64,000 bases of DNA. Origin: Parapedobacter soli (GTDB taxonomy: Bacteria; Bacteroidota; Bacteroidia; Sphingobacteriales; Sphingobacteriaceae). The DNA lies in NCBI RefSeq assembly GCF_025460835.1, contig NZ_JAMXAY010000013.1:37546-101545 (forward strand). Direction: 5' to 3'. The position numbers and the translations under genes were made by a program. Below the pieces are notes generated by a model, which did not search any database, had not been told where the DNA came from, and was given only the letters and a program-made list of their open reading frames with translations. Of this stretch, positions 8,835-18,786 are shown piece after piece (within the stretch, counting starts at the first letter, position 1; each line of letters opens with the position of its first letter).

Positions 8835-11800
8835 TTATGAAACCCATATATATCTTTTGCCCGATTCGGGTGATGAAGGTGCTGCCGATGGCACGATGAT
8901 AGCGGACGGCTCAATGACGGGGCATGTGATTTTGCCCGAAAAGGATGTAGCCCCGTCTGGCGAGATTACGGCCTGACCGGTCGCAGAACCTGTCCCGGAA
9001 GGCCTCAAATAGAGAGATCCAAGAGGTGACGCAAGAATGACGTTGCCTGTTGCCGTTTCGCGAAGTACAGACGTGCTGGCGAACGAAATACCCCCAGTAT
9101 TTGCCGCCGATGCCGCGATGGTTACCGAACTTGAAAAGGTATGTACTCCCGTCCACGTCTTATTGCCTGATAACCCCGTTTGGTTACCGGACGACCAGAC
9201 GAACTCGGATTTGTCAAGATTCTGCGTTGTCCAGAACGTATGAACGCTATTCCACCCGCTGTGATTGGTGCGGAATTGGACTGTCTGGGCTGACGTGTTG
9301 AACCACAACTGCGCCATGCGTGTTGACGCCAATGCCATGTGTATGCCCGCGCCGAGCTGTGTAAACGGCGTATTTGCCGCGGTGCTTGCGCAAATAAATT
9401 GGTTTGCTGCCCCGAGTCCGTCAAATGCTGCGATACTACCAAGTGAGTTTATAGACGCCAGTCCCCATTGGCGATAGTCTCCCCATCCATACGCCGCATT
9501 CCAATTACTCACTTGCCCATTGGTCGGTAAAGTGTATCCCGACGCAACCGAAACGCTAAATGTCGTATTACCCGTTTGATTGGCTCCGAAACTAGCGGAT
9601 CCGGAAAGACCAGTGCCCGTCGATAGCGATAGCGTGCCGCTCCCGATGGTGGGGAACGTGGCCAGCGAGCCGTTGCCTCGGATGTATTGGGAGGTCGTGC
9701 CGTTGGCGAGGTTGCCGGAGTGCCATAGCTCGTACCAAGGCGTTAGACCTCCGTTGTTTTTTGAGCGAAACCAGTACCGACCATCAGCACCCCCATGTCC
9801 GTTGTTGTAGTAAAATTGGACACCTGAGTTGTTGCCTCCTCTTGAGAACTTTATGAACCCACCGTATGATTTCCCGGAAGGACCATCCCCAGCCCATGTG
9901 TTGGTTCCGTACCCTGAACGGTAGCCGCCAAGTGGCAATGATTCGTCTAAGTTCTCAACAGCTCCAGAATTTTGACCGACGAAATAGTTGTTAGAGAAAT
10001 ATCCCTCAGAGCTGTGATTCCCCCAAGAATACGCAGTCTGCCCGTTCACTATCCGGCTATCATTCCCTTGTGCTACTGTATTAGCTGTCGTGCCGAATGG
10101 CCTGTTGAAGCCTGAATTCTTGGCGAATGCCGGCTCCTTGCCATCGAGCGCCGCTTGCAATCCGGTAATTTGGCTGATTGGGTGCGTGTGCGACGCTGGC
10201 GCATAGCTTGCGGTGAAGTTCACCCACTTGCCGGTACTGCTGTTGTACCGCAAGAGCTGATTATTGGCGAGGGATGCCAAGGCAATGTCATCCAAACCAG
10301 CAAGTGTGCCGGACGTTCCCCCACCGCCTCCGCTTCCCGGCGCACCGAACCAGACATAGGCCTGACCGGAATGCGGGCCAGTGGGTGCCGACTGCGGAAT
10401 GGAAAGCGCACCCGTGAAGTGATTGTGCGCGGTCCATGTATTCGATCCGGCGAGAGTACCAAAATCAGATGGATTGAGGTTGCCGTCGTGCCAAAAGATA
10501 TTCCAGTTTCCCCATGCGCCGGTGTTGCCTTTGTTGCGTATCGCAAAAACACCGTTCCCCCGAAATGGCCAGTTAACTTGTAAAAGGTCATTATTTCCAG
10601 TTGAATATTGATTGACTGTTAAAACACTCGCTTGAGAAGTTGGCCGGTTACTAGCGACAGTGTTAAGCTCGAAGCTACCCCTTACCGCGTCGTTGAGGTC
10701 AGAAAGCGCTTGATAAGCTGGCGCATTGAATATATTCCAATACCCAGCCTCCGTATGGTTGCCCCACCCAAACGCCGTCTGCCCATTAACTATCCGGGAA
10801 TCATTCCCCTGCGCTACCGTGCCGGATGTAGTTCCGAAGTTTTTGTTAAACGCAGAATTCTTCGCGAAAGCCGGCTCCTTGCCATCCAATGCTGCCTGCA
10901 GACCAGTCACCTGTGAAATCGGATGCGTGTGGCTGATGGGCGCATACCGGGCATCTAGCTGACTGTTATTTCGCACCTGCGCTGAACCCGTACCCAACAC
11001 GGCATACCCGCTAAGGTCAACGGTGAACGTGGAGTTAACCCACTTACCCGTGGAACTATTATATCGAAGAAATTGATTGTTCGTGACGCTAGACAACGCA
11101 ACGTCATCCAGCCCTGCCAAAGTACCAGCCGAACCGCCGCCGCCTCCGCTTCCCGGCGCGCCAAACCATAGGTAAGCCTGTCCCGCATGAGGCCCAGATG
11201 GCGCAGCCTGCGGAATTGACAAAGCGCCCGTAAAATGATTGTGGGCGGTAAACGTATTGTCCGATGCACGCACCGCGTAGCCAGCCAGCTGGTGGTTGCC
11301 CCACCCGTGCGCGGTTTGCCCGTTAATGATACGGGAATCGTTCCCTACCGCTACCGTGCCGGCAGTCGTGCCTGTCGGTATGCGCGCGATAGCCAGCGTA
11401 CCTGCGTTAATGTCGCTGGCGTTGTGCGTGTGCGCCGATGGTGCGAAGGTGGTAGGCTTGTCCGACACCTCCGCCCACGTAGGCATCCAGCCTATCGCCT
11501 TATACCGCGCATCCAGCTGCGTGTTGTTCCGCACCTGACCGCCTGCCGTTCCCAGTACCGCGTACCCTTGGGCGTTCACCCAGCTTTGCGTCGCGTAGCC
11601 AGTAAGGTCGACGGTGAAGGAGCTATTCTTCCATCGTCCTATGCTGGCATCATAGGTGAGCACCTGATCGTTCTGCGGCGATGTTATTAGTGTGTCGTCC
11701 AAGCCCGCCAACGTGCCGGACGTTCCCCCGCCTCCACCTGAACCCGGCGCGCCGAACCAAATGTAAGCCTCGCCTGGAACGACGTCTTCCGTGAGTGGCG

Positions 11801-13310
11801 CGGCAAGCGGCACCGACAACAGATGTGTGTTGCGCGTGCCCCTGACAGTAATAGCCCTGTCAGTTACCGACCCCCGTCTAGTGACTGATTGCAATGTTTC
11901 GCTAGTCTGCAATGACCCGTCAGCCAGCCCCGATCGTTGGATCGTGTATGCAAGCCTATCCTGCGCGTTTCGCTGGCTTACCAGCTCGCTAACTGTGATG
12001 ATGTTAGACAGCGACACCTCGTATCGGTACGGCTCCTGCAGGTCGCGTGTGAAGCCGGAAATCCGTATGTCGGTATCAACACCCAGCGGCGTATCCACGA
12101 TCCTCACCGTATTGCCAAGCACCAATTCCACCGCGTCCTCAAGCACATATTTCGGCTTGAGCGATGCCGACCAATTGTAATGGCTGACCTTGTAATCTTC
12201 CAAATACTGCTCGCCGATATCTTGCAACTTAGCCTCCTCTGCGGCCACATAGGACGGTGGCATGAAGATGTCGAGCAGGACATACTTGTCGCCGACAGCG
12301 GGCTTCAGCACGGCGTTAGGCACGCCCGACGGATATGCTGGATCGTCAATTATTGGATTGAGCGTAATTTGTCTGGTTGCGTGGTCGTAACCAGCGTCGG
12401 CAATGGTAAAGGTAAATCCAGCCAATTGACCTGAAATAAACGCCACCTTTGCCGGCTCATTGGTCAGGTAGCTATTGATATTAAAATCAAGCGAAGTGTC
12501 ACGGAAAACGTTGTCAGCCGTAACATGGCTCACCGTTCCGACCCTGTGAGGATATATGTTGTCGAAAGTGACCGTCTGCTCCACGACGTCCCCTACTGGC
12601 GTGACCGTAATAGGATTGCCGCCGGTGGGCTGCAAGCGTCGGTGTCCGTAGTCGGCCGGAAGGTTGCGCGTGCCACCCAACACAGTCAGTCGGTTAATGA
12701 CCGGGATATCGCTACGATCGCGCCGCAGTTCATAAAGTTCATTTGCCTTGCCATACTCCCAGGTAAGGCCGCTTGAAGCTTGGTTGCGTCCGAAATTGAT
12801 CTGCTTTCCCGTTACCCAGAATTCAAGGTTATACTTGTCGGCCAAATCTTGCAATACCGTCAGCAACTTGGCGTTGCTGTACCCGAATTGCATCACCTCG
12901 GTGGGTTCTACAGCGCCCACCGTCCATCCGCTTGATACCCGATTGGCGTTCCTGACGATTAAATCAATCATCGTGGCCGCATCCGACATCATGTAGACTT
13001 CCGATTCAGTCAGCTGGTTATCCTTGTCGAGCGTCTTTAGCTCCCATTTTCCTAGGTCGTAATACAGCGCCTCAAATTCGAGCTGGTACGTGAAGCCTAT
13101 CTTATCGAACCGCCTGCCAATATTGGATGGTCTGTTGATTTTATAGGTCTGGCCGTACACCTCGACGGTGTCGCCGATTTGGAACGCGACTGGCGAAGGC
13201 AAAGAGAATTCCATCTCCACCCTGTCCTCGGACATGATAGCCTTGAACTGCTTTCCGGATGCTCGGACCGCAGCAATGACGGTACTTCCTCTTTTAATCT
13301 CGTAGATCAT
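8835..13310 (-). CDS. Tail-tip hub and central fibre protein with repeated modules
   Basis: 1491 residues. The first 440 or so resemble tail hub proteins of siphoviruses (IGDTVEVYGQTYKINRP, a TYQLEFEAL-type segment). The rest is a fibre built from repeated modules: each has a WFGAPGSGGGGG linker, a TLAGLDD block and often NGQTA.GWGNH. Linkers are encoded near 11740, 11145 and 10340. The last 20 residues (APSSPESGKRYIWVS) are a truncated module that stops where the Gly linker would begin. Coupled by a 4-bp overlap to the distal tail gene. Confidence 0.8.
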   Translation of the reverse strand: MIYEIKRGSTVIAAVRASGKQFKAIMSEDRVEMEFSLPSPVAFQIGDTVEVYGQTYKINRPSNIGRRFDKIGFTYQLEFEALYYDLGKWELKTLDKDNQLTESEVYMMSDAATMIDLIVRNANRVSSGWTVGAVEPTEVMQFGYSNAKLLTVLQDLADKYNLEFWVTGKQINFGRNQASSGLTWEYGKANELYELRRDRSDIPVINRLTVLGGTRNLPADYGHRRLQPTGGNPITVTPVGDVVEQTVTFDNIYPHRVGTVSHVTADNVFRDTSLDFNINSYLTNEPAKVAFISGQLAGFTFTIADAGYDHATRQITLNPIIDDPAYPSGVPNAVLKPAVGDKYVLLDIFMPPSYVAAEEAKLQDIGEQYLEDYKVSHYNWSASLKPKYVLEDAVELVLGNTVRIVDTPLGVDTDIRISGFTRDLQEPYRYEVSLSNIITVSELVSQRNAQDRLAYTIQRSGLADGSLQTSETLQSVTRRGSVTDRAITVRGTRNTHLLSVPLAAPLTEDVVPGEAYIWFGAPGSGGGGGTSGTLAGLDDTLITSPQNDQVLTYDASIGRWKNSSFTVDLTGYATQSWVNAQGYAVLGTAGGQVRNNTQLDARYKAIGWMPTWAEVSDKPTTFAPSAHTHNASDINAGTLAIARIPTGTTAGTVAVGNDSRIINGQTAHGWGNHQLAGYAVRASDNTFTAHNHFTGALSIPQAAPSGPHAGQAYLWFGAPGSGGGGGSAGTLAGLDDVALSSVTNNQFLRYNSSTGKWVNSTFTVDLSGYAVLGTGSAQVRNNSQLDARYAPISHTHPISQVTGLQAALDGKEPAFAKNSAFNKNFGTTSGTVAQGNDSRIVNGQTAFGWGNHTEAGYWNIFNAPAYQALSDLNDAVRGSFELNTVASNRPTSQASVLTVNQYSTGNNDLLQVNWPFRGNGVFAIRNKGNTGAWGNWNIFWHDGNLNPSDFGTLAGSNTWTAHNHFTGALSIPQSAPTGPHSGQAYVWFGAPGSGGGGGTSGTLAGLDDIALASLANNQLLRYNSSTGKWVNFTASYAPASHTHPISQITGLQAALDGKEPAFAKNSGFNRPFGTTANTVAQGNDSRIVNGQTAYSWGNHSSEGYFSNNYFVGQNSGAVENLDESLPLGGYRSGYGTNTWAGDGPSGKSYGGFIKFSRGGNNSGVQFYYNNGHGGADGRYWFRSKNNGGLTPWYELWHSGNLANGTTSQYIRGNGSLATFPTIGSGTLSLSTGTGLSGSASFGANQTGNTTFSVSVASGYTLPTNGQVSNWNAAYGWGDYRQWGLASINSLGSIAAFDGLGAANQFICASTAANTPFTQLGAGIHMALASTRMAQLWFNTSAQTVQFRTNHSGWNSVHTFWTTQNLDKSEFVWSSGNQTGLSGNKTWTGVHTFSSSVTIAASAANTGGISFASTSVLRETATGNVILASPLGSLYLRPSGTGSATGQAVISPDGATSFSGKITCPVIEPSAIIVPSAAPSSPESGKRYIWVS

Positions 13311-13747
13311 GTCGTAATCGCAAATCGCTCTGTGGGATGGTCGTCGACCAAAACCAAATTGAACTCAAATCCAACCTTTCCCGACCTGAACGTGCCAAGC
13401 TTCCGCACACCCGTCATGTCCTGATACGATACTTTGTAGCGACGGTTCCGGCTGACGATGTCGAAATTGAACTCACCGGTGGTCATCAGGAAATCACACA
13501 ACGCGTTGTATTTCGTGTGGAAATCCGATTCGCTGGTGGCCATAAGCGTACAGGGGATGACCAGCGTCCGGCTTTCAAACCGCCGGGTGCCGAGGTAACG
13601 TTCCGTGCCGTTCTCGCCCGCCCAGTTGATCGATAGGCCGTTATCCTTCAGCTTCGGTGCTTTCAATAGCTCGGCATCCGTACCCTTGCCGAAGTATATC
13701 CCCCATTGTGTAGCCGGGTCGTATGTATTCCACCTGTAGTTACTCAT
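13307..13747 (-). CDS. Distal tail protein-like
   Basis: 146 residues between the tape measure and the hub, the position of the distal tail (Dit) protein in siphoviruses. It is beta-rich, with ESRTLVIPCTLMA and YRFRVSYQ-type strands typical of that small domain. 4-bp overlaps on both sides show tight coupling. Similarity to Dit is inferred from place, size and strand pattern. Confidence 0.65.
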   Translation of the reverse strand: MSNYRWNTYDPATQWGIYFGKGTDAELLKAPKLKDNGLSINWAGENGTERYLGTRRFESRTLVIPCTLMATSESDFHTKYNALCDFLMTTGEFNFDIVSRNRRYKVSYQDMTGVRKLGTFRSGKVGFEFNLVLVDDHPTERFAITT

Positions 13748-16700
13748 CGTAATCCTGCCCCCCTCATCAGGCTGTCAGTGTTGGAGATTTTGTTATTCAG
13801 CGAAACGATGGCCGTCTCGATGTTGGCGAGCCGATCGGTATTGTCAGCCGTACGGCCTGTATTCGCGTTGATGCTTACCAGCACCGCCAGTTTCGCATTC
13901 ATGATCTGCAATTGTTCGTTGTAGATGTTCGTGTTGGATTTGGTGACTTCCAGCAATTGCAGCTGGGCTAGCCTTAGCCCGCCGAATTCGGCCTCCAGCC
14001 TGTTGGCCGTGCTTTCAGTAATGCCTGAGATGGCGCGGGAAAGTCCCTTGCTCTCAGAATCTTCCGATTCAAAACTGATTCCCGTAAGTTCTTTTAGGTC
14101 GTCGAATTGCTTTTTCGCATTGTTTATGATGTCGTTGTATGCGCTTTCAAGATCAGATATCTCGCCCCTGTTCAATCCATCCTCCGCTGCGGTCGCAAAG
14201 TCCTCATACCAACCCTGCAATTGGGTTTCCAGCACATTTCGCTTCAAAGATTGCAGGATGGCCCGTTGCATGATCTTCTCGAAGTTGTCGGCAAAATCTT
14301 CAGCGGCAATGGTGCCACGCTCGAACATCCCTACAATATCATCAGCGATGCCGCCGAATGTGGTGCCTGTGAGCTCGGCGCGCAACTGGTTGTTGGCTTC
14401 CTTCCATAACTCATACTGTTCGATGATGTTGTTTATTTTCGCAGACATCACATCGTCGAACTTCCCCTCGTCAAGCATTCGCCGAAGACGGGTAATCTCC
14501 TCTTGGGTGATATCCTCGATGGATTTCCAGTCAAACCGGTACTGTTCGGCATTTAGCACACGCTCGCGCAAATCTTTGAGTAGTCGCTCCTCTACTTCCC
14601 AATCGGTGCCCCAACGCTTGAACGGGTTGATTTTATTCCAAAAGTTGTCGGCTTTTTTACTGGCATGTTCAATGGCTTTGTCGAGTTCCTCAATGGAACC
14701 GAAATTCTTGTTGAATTCGTCCAGAAGCTGGTTATTACCCCTGTTGTTGCCCTGCAATGCAACTATACCCAAAGGTAGGCCGGAAATGCTTTCGTTTACT
14801 GTTCTAGCGGCATCGTTGGCCGCTTTGGAATAGGCAGCAATCTTATCCGTTCCGTAGATGTCATTAACCAGCTGTAACTGGTATTCGAGCGCACGCGTGA
14901 CCGCATCAAGCTGTTTGATCTGGAAATCGTTAGCCTCCTTTTCCCGCTGGGCACGCTTGCTGTAAGATGCCTCAATGGCTTCGGATATCCCGCCAAATAA
15001 ACTAAGGAACGCACCGATGATGGAGCCGATACCGCCTGCCTTACTCATGCCTCCACCCACATCTTGGAAGGTTTGCCCCAACGTTTTGGCAAGCTGGCTG
15101 ACTTGACTAACCATGGCGCCAATCGTTTTGAATGAGCCCGACATCGTGCCGTCAAAACGGATGGCCGACTCAACCAGCTGGCCAAAGCCATCTACCAACC
15201 CAGTGAGGTTGGCAAAATTCTCCTGCTCCACATTTTCAATCGCACCGGTGAAAAAATCGCCGAACATCTTTTTCAACTCCGCCTTTTCAGCCTCGGTAGC
15301 ACCCCTCATGGCATCGATGAGGTTCATCACATACTCCTTACCGTGCTTTAAAGCGGTAAGCGCTACCGCGGATCCGGCCGTATCAAGAGAACTCATCATT
15401 TCCTTGTACCACGCATCGCTCTCGATTTCGGTTTTATAAAGCTCTTTCAGTTCCTCATCCAGCTGGAGCTTGCGTAATCTTCGGCCTTCTTCGTCGAGCT
15501 CCTGCATATCCTTGGCGGCATTCTCACGCAATCGTACGCGCTTCTGCTCGTAGGAGGCATAATCTTGCAGGAGGCGCTGGGTATTGGCATCACGGTCCTG
15601 CTGCTCCTGTTTCACGATGCCGCGTTGCAAGTCTAGCAGTTCTTTAAGCCGCTCGGATTCCGGGCCCGTGAGCCCAGCGGCCATTGACTTACCGATTAGC
15701 AGCGCCGTTTGTTCCTCTACCCGCTGGCGGAAGCTGTCGATGATATCCAGCTCCTTTGCATATCGCTGGCGGGCCGACGTTTCTCCCAGTTCGTTCTTCC
15801 AGCTTTCGAAGTCACGCCAAAGTTCACGCTGTCGGTCCAGCTGGGTGATCAGCAATTGAGTATCTTGACGGTACTTGATATCACCCGTCTCACGCGCTTC
15901 CATTCCGTCAATTACGGATAGCACACCCGGACCTATTCGTTGGCTTGCAGGGGCTTTTCGGTTATGCTCCTCGATGACCTGCCGTAGCTTGTCGTAATGA
16001 TTGCGGGTTTCCTGAAGCTCACGCTCATTGGCGGTCATGCCTTTGGCTTGGATGTCGGCTTCCTTCTCGGCAATCCGTTGCAGGATATCCAGCCGCTTAT
16101 CGCCCCAGCGCTCCAGATCCTTATTAGCTTTTTCACCCTCTTTGGTTTTACCCATCAGCAGGTCTCGTTCCTCGGTCAGTGTTTTGAGGGATTCCTTGAG
16201 GCCGTCGATCTTCTTCTTATCGAATACGGCATCAGGGCTCAATGCCGATTTAAGCTCGGCTTCCGTGGTCGATATCTCCTGGTTCAGCTCTTTTAAGCGT
16301 TCGGTGATGGTGACCACCGGCTCGGTAATGTCCTCCGGTTTAACGCCGGTGATGATTTCCTCGAATTTGTCACCCCATACTTTCTTCAACTCATCCATAG
16401 AGGTTTCCAGCACCTTCTTCTCCTGGTTCACGATACTTTCACCCATGGATTCACCGCTGAACAGGTCCCGGAAATACCGCCCCCATGTGCGATCGCTCCC
16501 CTTGTAGAATGTGTTCTGGAACGACCGCCCGAACTTGGTCCACATATCGATCCCCTTAACGCCGTTTCGGTTTAGCTCATCCATCTTTTCCGCAAGGGCA
16601 TTGAACTCTTCGAATGCCTTTCGTGCTGATGCGGCCTCCCTGATTTTGGCGATGTATTCGTCTAGTGCTGCAGTAGCCTTGCCCGTGGCCACCTCTTCCT

Positions 16701-17994
16701 GGGAGTAGGAAAGTAGGATGCCGTCCGTCTGATCGAGTAGTTTCTTGTATGCGGCCTCCTTCTGTTCTGCAGTAGAAGTCTGGCTCTTCATCACCTCGAT
16801 GAGCTGCTCTATCTTTCGTTTTTCCTCGTCTGCTGATCTGGCGCCAGCCTCTTCGGCCTCGTTAAGCCGCACCCTGGCTGCTGCTGTTGCGTCTGTGATT
16901 TGGTTCAAGGAATAGATGACAGCAACCAGTGCAGATATAGCAGCTGTGTAAGCGGCCGTCGTCATCATGAGTGCTAATTGCCGTGATCTTAGCAACTCCA
17001 GTAACGCAGCCTTGGCCTTCATGGCGTTGAAGTGCAATAATTCAACAACCGTCCACCCTTTCGTTAACGATATGTTGAGCTGTTGTACGGCCGCTGTAGC
17101 GATTAGTGCAGCTCGATAAGAACCGTATACAATTACCAGCCCCGAAAGTATATCAAGCAGCTTATCGTAATTCTCTATAATAGTACTAACCCCGGAAATG
17201 GTAGCGTTTATGATGCCCTCGTTTGACTTTCCGATATCATTGAGTACCATGTCCCAAGCATCGCGTACACGCTCTATCTGTCCTTGGAATGTTTGGCTTT
17301 GTGCCTCCATAAGGCCGCCGAACATCGAGCCCTCGGCGGTCATATTGCGGAAAGCCTGCTGTATCTCTTCGAACCCCACCTTGCCGCGCGAAACGAAATC
17401 ATTAACCTGGTCGACAGTAGTTCCCAGCACCTGTGCCAATTCCCGGTAGATAGGGATACCTCGGCCCGCGAACTGCCGGATATCCATGAGATATGCGCGA
17501 CCCTGCATCCTCAGTGTACCATATAGGTAGGTAAGCTCACCGATCGGTTGAGAGGTCCCCGCAGCGACGTCACCGAGCATACGTAGCTCCTCGGTGACTT
17601 CCTCGGCGATGGAGCCGTAGGCAAGCAGTTGTTTAGCCGCGTTGGCGGCGTCTTTCAGCCCGAACGGCGTGGTGCCGGCAAAGTCGACCAGCTCGGCCAG
17701 AAGTTTGTTCGCTCTATCCTTGCTTTTCAGCATCGTGGTGAACGTGATATCCAGCTGCTGGAATTCGCTGCGGACATTGATAAGGTCATTAACGAATCGT
17801 GATATCGCCTGCTGGCTGAAATATCCGGCAATGGACGCGGCGAACACAGACATGGCTTTATCCATCCGCTTCGTTTCCTTCACGGTGGTATCCGCCATGC
17901 CGACGATACGCTGCTCCATGGCGTTCAGTTGCCGCTTGAAGTCGGTATCCTTTATGTAAGCATCGAATGAAAGCCGTCCGCCGTTGATATCCAT
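13744..17994 (-). CDS. Tape measure protein
   Basis: 1416 residues; sets tail length and is threaded through the tube. The N-terminal tape-measure domain (about 70-250) shows TTPFGLKDAANAAKQLLAYG and the RGIPIYRELAQVLG region. Two or three hydrophobic helices follow (about 285-365), then long charged coiled coils (about 370-870) and a Gly-rich hydrophobic patch near 975-1005. At roughly 0.15 nm per residue, the usual rule, the tail would be near 210 nm long. Confidence 0.95.
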   Translation of the reverse strand: MDINGGRLSFDAYIKDTDFKRQLNAMEQRIVGMADTTVKETKRMDKAMSVFAASIAGYFSQQAISRFVNDLINVRSEFQQLDITFTTMLKSKDRANKLLAELVDFAGTTPFGLKDAANAAKQLLAYGSIAEEVTEELRMLGDVAAGTSQPIGELTYLYGTLRMQGRAYLMDIRQFAGRGIPIYRELAQVLGTTVDQVNDFVSRGKVGFEEIQQAFRNMTAEGSMFGGLMEAQSQTFQGQIERVRDAWDMVLNDIGKSNEGIINATISGVSTIIENYDKLLDILSGLVIVYGSYRAALIATAAVQQLNISLTKGWTVVELLHFNAMKAKAALLELLRSRQLALMMTTAAYTAAISALVAVIYSLNQITDATAAARVRLNEAEEAGARSADEEKRKIEQLIEVMKSQTSTAEQKEAAYKKLLDQTDGILLSYSQEEVATGKATAALDEYIAKIREAASARKAFEEFNALAEKMDELNRNGVKGIDMWTKFGRSFQNTFYKGSDRTWGRYFRDLFSGESMGESIVNQEKKVLETSMDELKKVWGDKFEEIITGVKPEDITEPVVTITERLKELNQEISTTEAELKSALSPDAVFDKKKIDGLKESLKTLTEERDLLMGKTKEGEKANKDLERWGDKRLDILQRIAEKEADIQAKGMTANERELQETRNHYDKLRQVIEEHNRKAPASQRIGPGVLSVIDGMEARETGDIKYRQDTQLLITQLDRQRELWRDFESWKNELGETSARQRYAKELDIIDSFRQRVEEQTALLIGKSMAAGLTGPESERLKELLDLQRGIVKQEQQDRDANTQRLLQDYASYEQKRVRLRENAAKDMQELDEEGRRLRKLQLDEELKELYKTEIESDAWYKEMMSSLDTAGSAVALTALKHGKEYVMNLIDAMRGATEAEKAELKKMFGDFFTGAIENVEQENFANLTGLVDGFGQLVESAIRFDGTMSGSFKTIGAMVSQVSQLAKTLGQTFQDVGGGMSKAGGIGSIIGAFLSLFGGISEAIEASYSKRAQREKEANDFQIKQLDAVTRALEYQLQLVNDIYGTDKIAAYSKAANDAARTVNESISGLPLGIVALQGNNRGNNQLLDEFNKNFGSIEELDKAIEHASKKADNFWNKINPFKRWGTDWEVEERLLKDLRERVLNAEQYRFDWKSIEDITQEEITRLRRMLDEGKFDDVMSAKINNIIEQYELWKEANNQLRAELTGTTFGGIADDIVGMFERGTIAAEDFADNFEKIMQRAILQSLKRNVLETQLQGWYEDFATAAEDGLNRGEISDLESAYNDIINNAKKQFDDLKELTGISFESEDSESKGLSRAISGITESTANRLEAEFGGLRLAQLQLLEVTKSNTNIYNEQLQIMNAKLAVLVSINANTGRTADNTDRLANIETAIVSLNNKISNTDSLMRGAGLR

Positions 17995-18003
17995 TTCCCG
18001 TTA

Positions 18004-18273
18004 TTATAGGTTGGCGTTGAACGCCATGAATCTTTCGTAGTCAGTTTTTGGTGCCGCACCACCGTTGTCTTCATCGTACTCGTAGACCGGCTGATCGACA
18101 AGCATCTTGTGCAGCTGCATCCACGATATGCCCCAAAGCATGTATTGCATGGTCCACCCGAAATGCGCACACACCTGCGCCCGGTGGCCCTGCGGGCTTA
18201 ATCCGCCTTTTGTTTTTCCTCTACCAGGCCTGCTTTGGGATTCGTTGTCCTTGGCATCGCGCCGGATATCCAC
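18004..18273 (-). CDS. Tail assembly chaperone, frameshift extension (T part)
   Basis: Reading frame -1 relative to the gene before it and overlapping its end by 76 bp. It probably has no independent start; translation would enter by -1 slippage at the A-run near 18212, giving a fusion ending ...QPVYEYDEDNGGAAPKTDYE and so on. The part after the slip (HFGWTMQYMLWGISWMQLHK) is typical of the second half of tail chaperones. The encoded internal ATG at 18273 is unlikely to be used. Confidence 0.7.
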   Translation of the reverse strand: MDIRRDAKDNESQSRPGRGKTKGGLSPQGHRAQVCAHFGWTMQYMLWGISWMQLHKMLVDQPVYEYDEDNGGAAPKTDYERFMAFNANL

Positions 18274-18737
18274 CTGATAGAGTTGATAAAATCCCCGGCA
18301 TTCATTAGCTGCCGGATGATGAGTGCTAGCTGATTCAGCTTGGAAGGCTTCACGCGTCGCAGGAAGTAGTTTGTGTACCGATTGATCAAAGGACGGTTCA
18401 CAAATCCGCGATACGGGGTTACCTCAACCCAGCACCGGCCATTGAGCACGGTAATGGCGACAATACGCGCCATGCGTCTGGCAGACCGATGGACGATCCT
18501 GTTGCTCTCCTGAATCGGATTGGCGTCCAGCGCATCGGTATCGATCTCCATCTTGATGAACTCATCCGCAAGCAGGTCCAGCGTGCCGGTATAGGGTTCG
18601 GTGATCGTGAATACACGTTTTTTCCGTATCCACCTTTCCAACCCGCGCGTTTCAACCTCGAAGTCCATGCCCTTACCGATCAGTGAATCGATGTTGCGCT
18701 GCTCGGCGGCCAATTGGTCAAACTCCTTTTTTTCCAT
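18198..18737 (-). CDS. Tail assembly chaperone (G part)
   Basis: 179 residues between tail tube and tape measure, the fixed position of tail assembly chaperones in siphoviruses. Mostly helical. It ends ...GLVEEKQKAD, with the presumed slippery stretch in the EEKQ codons. Its frameshifted product would add about 70 residues. The chaperones coat the tape measure during tail assembly and are absent from virions. Confidence 0.75.
   Translation of the reverse strand: MEKKEFDQLAAEQRNIDSLIGKGMDFEVETRGLERWIRKKRVFTITEPYTGTLDLLADEFIKMEIDTDALDANPIQESNRIVHRSARRMARIVAITVLNGRCWVEVTPYRGFVNRPLINRYTNYFLRRVKPSKLNQLALIIRQLMNAGDFINSIRWISGAMPRTTNPKAGLVEEKQKAD
18212..18219 (-). promoter_or_regulatory. Putative -1 ribosomal frameshift site
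   Basis: Minus-strand GGAAAAAC, read in zero frame as GAG GAA AAA CAA. Slipping back one base re-pairs AAA perfectly and GAA as GGA, then continues ACA AAA GGC in the downstream frame. It lies four codons before the zero-frame stop. The heptamer is not the classic X-XXY-YYZ type, so the exact slip codon is uncertain. Confidence 0.5.
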
Positions 18738-18786
18738 ATTGAATTAGAGAGATAAAAGGGGCGCGAAATGCGCCCCATAGTCAGTT

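Noticed and set aside
8835..13310. Diversity-generating retroelement acting on the tail fibre
   Set aside because: No reverse transcriptase, template repeat or C-type lectin domain is present; the repeats are protein modules.
13925..14833. 302-residue plus-strand frame
   Set aside because: Lies wholly antisense inside the tape measure gene, with Ser-rich composition typical of a shadow frame.
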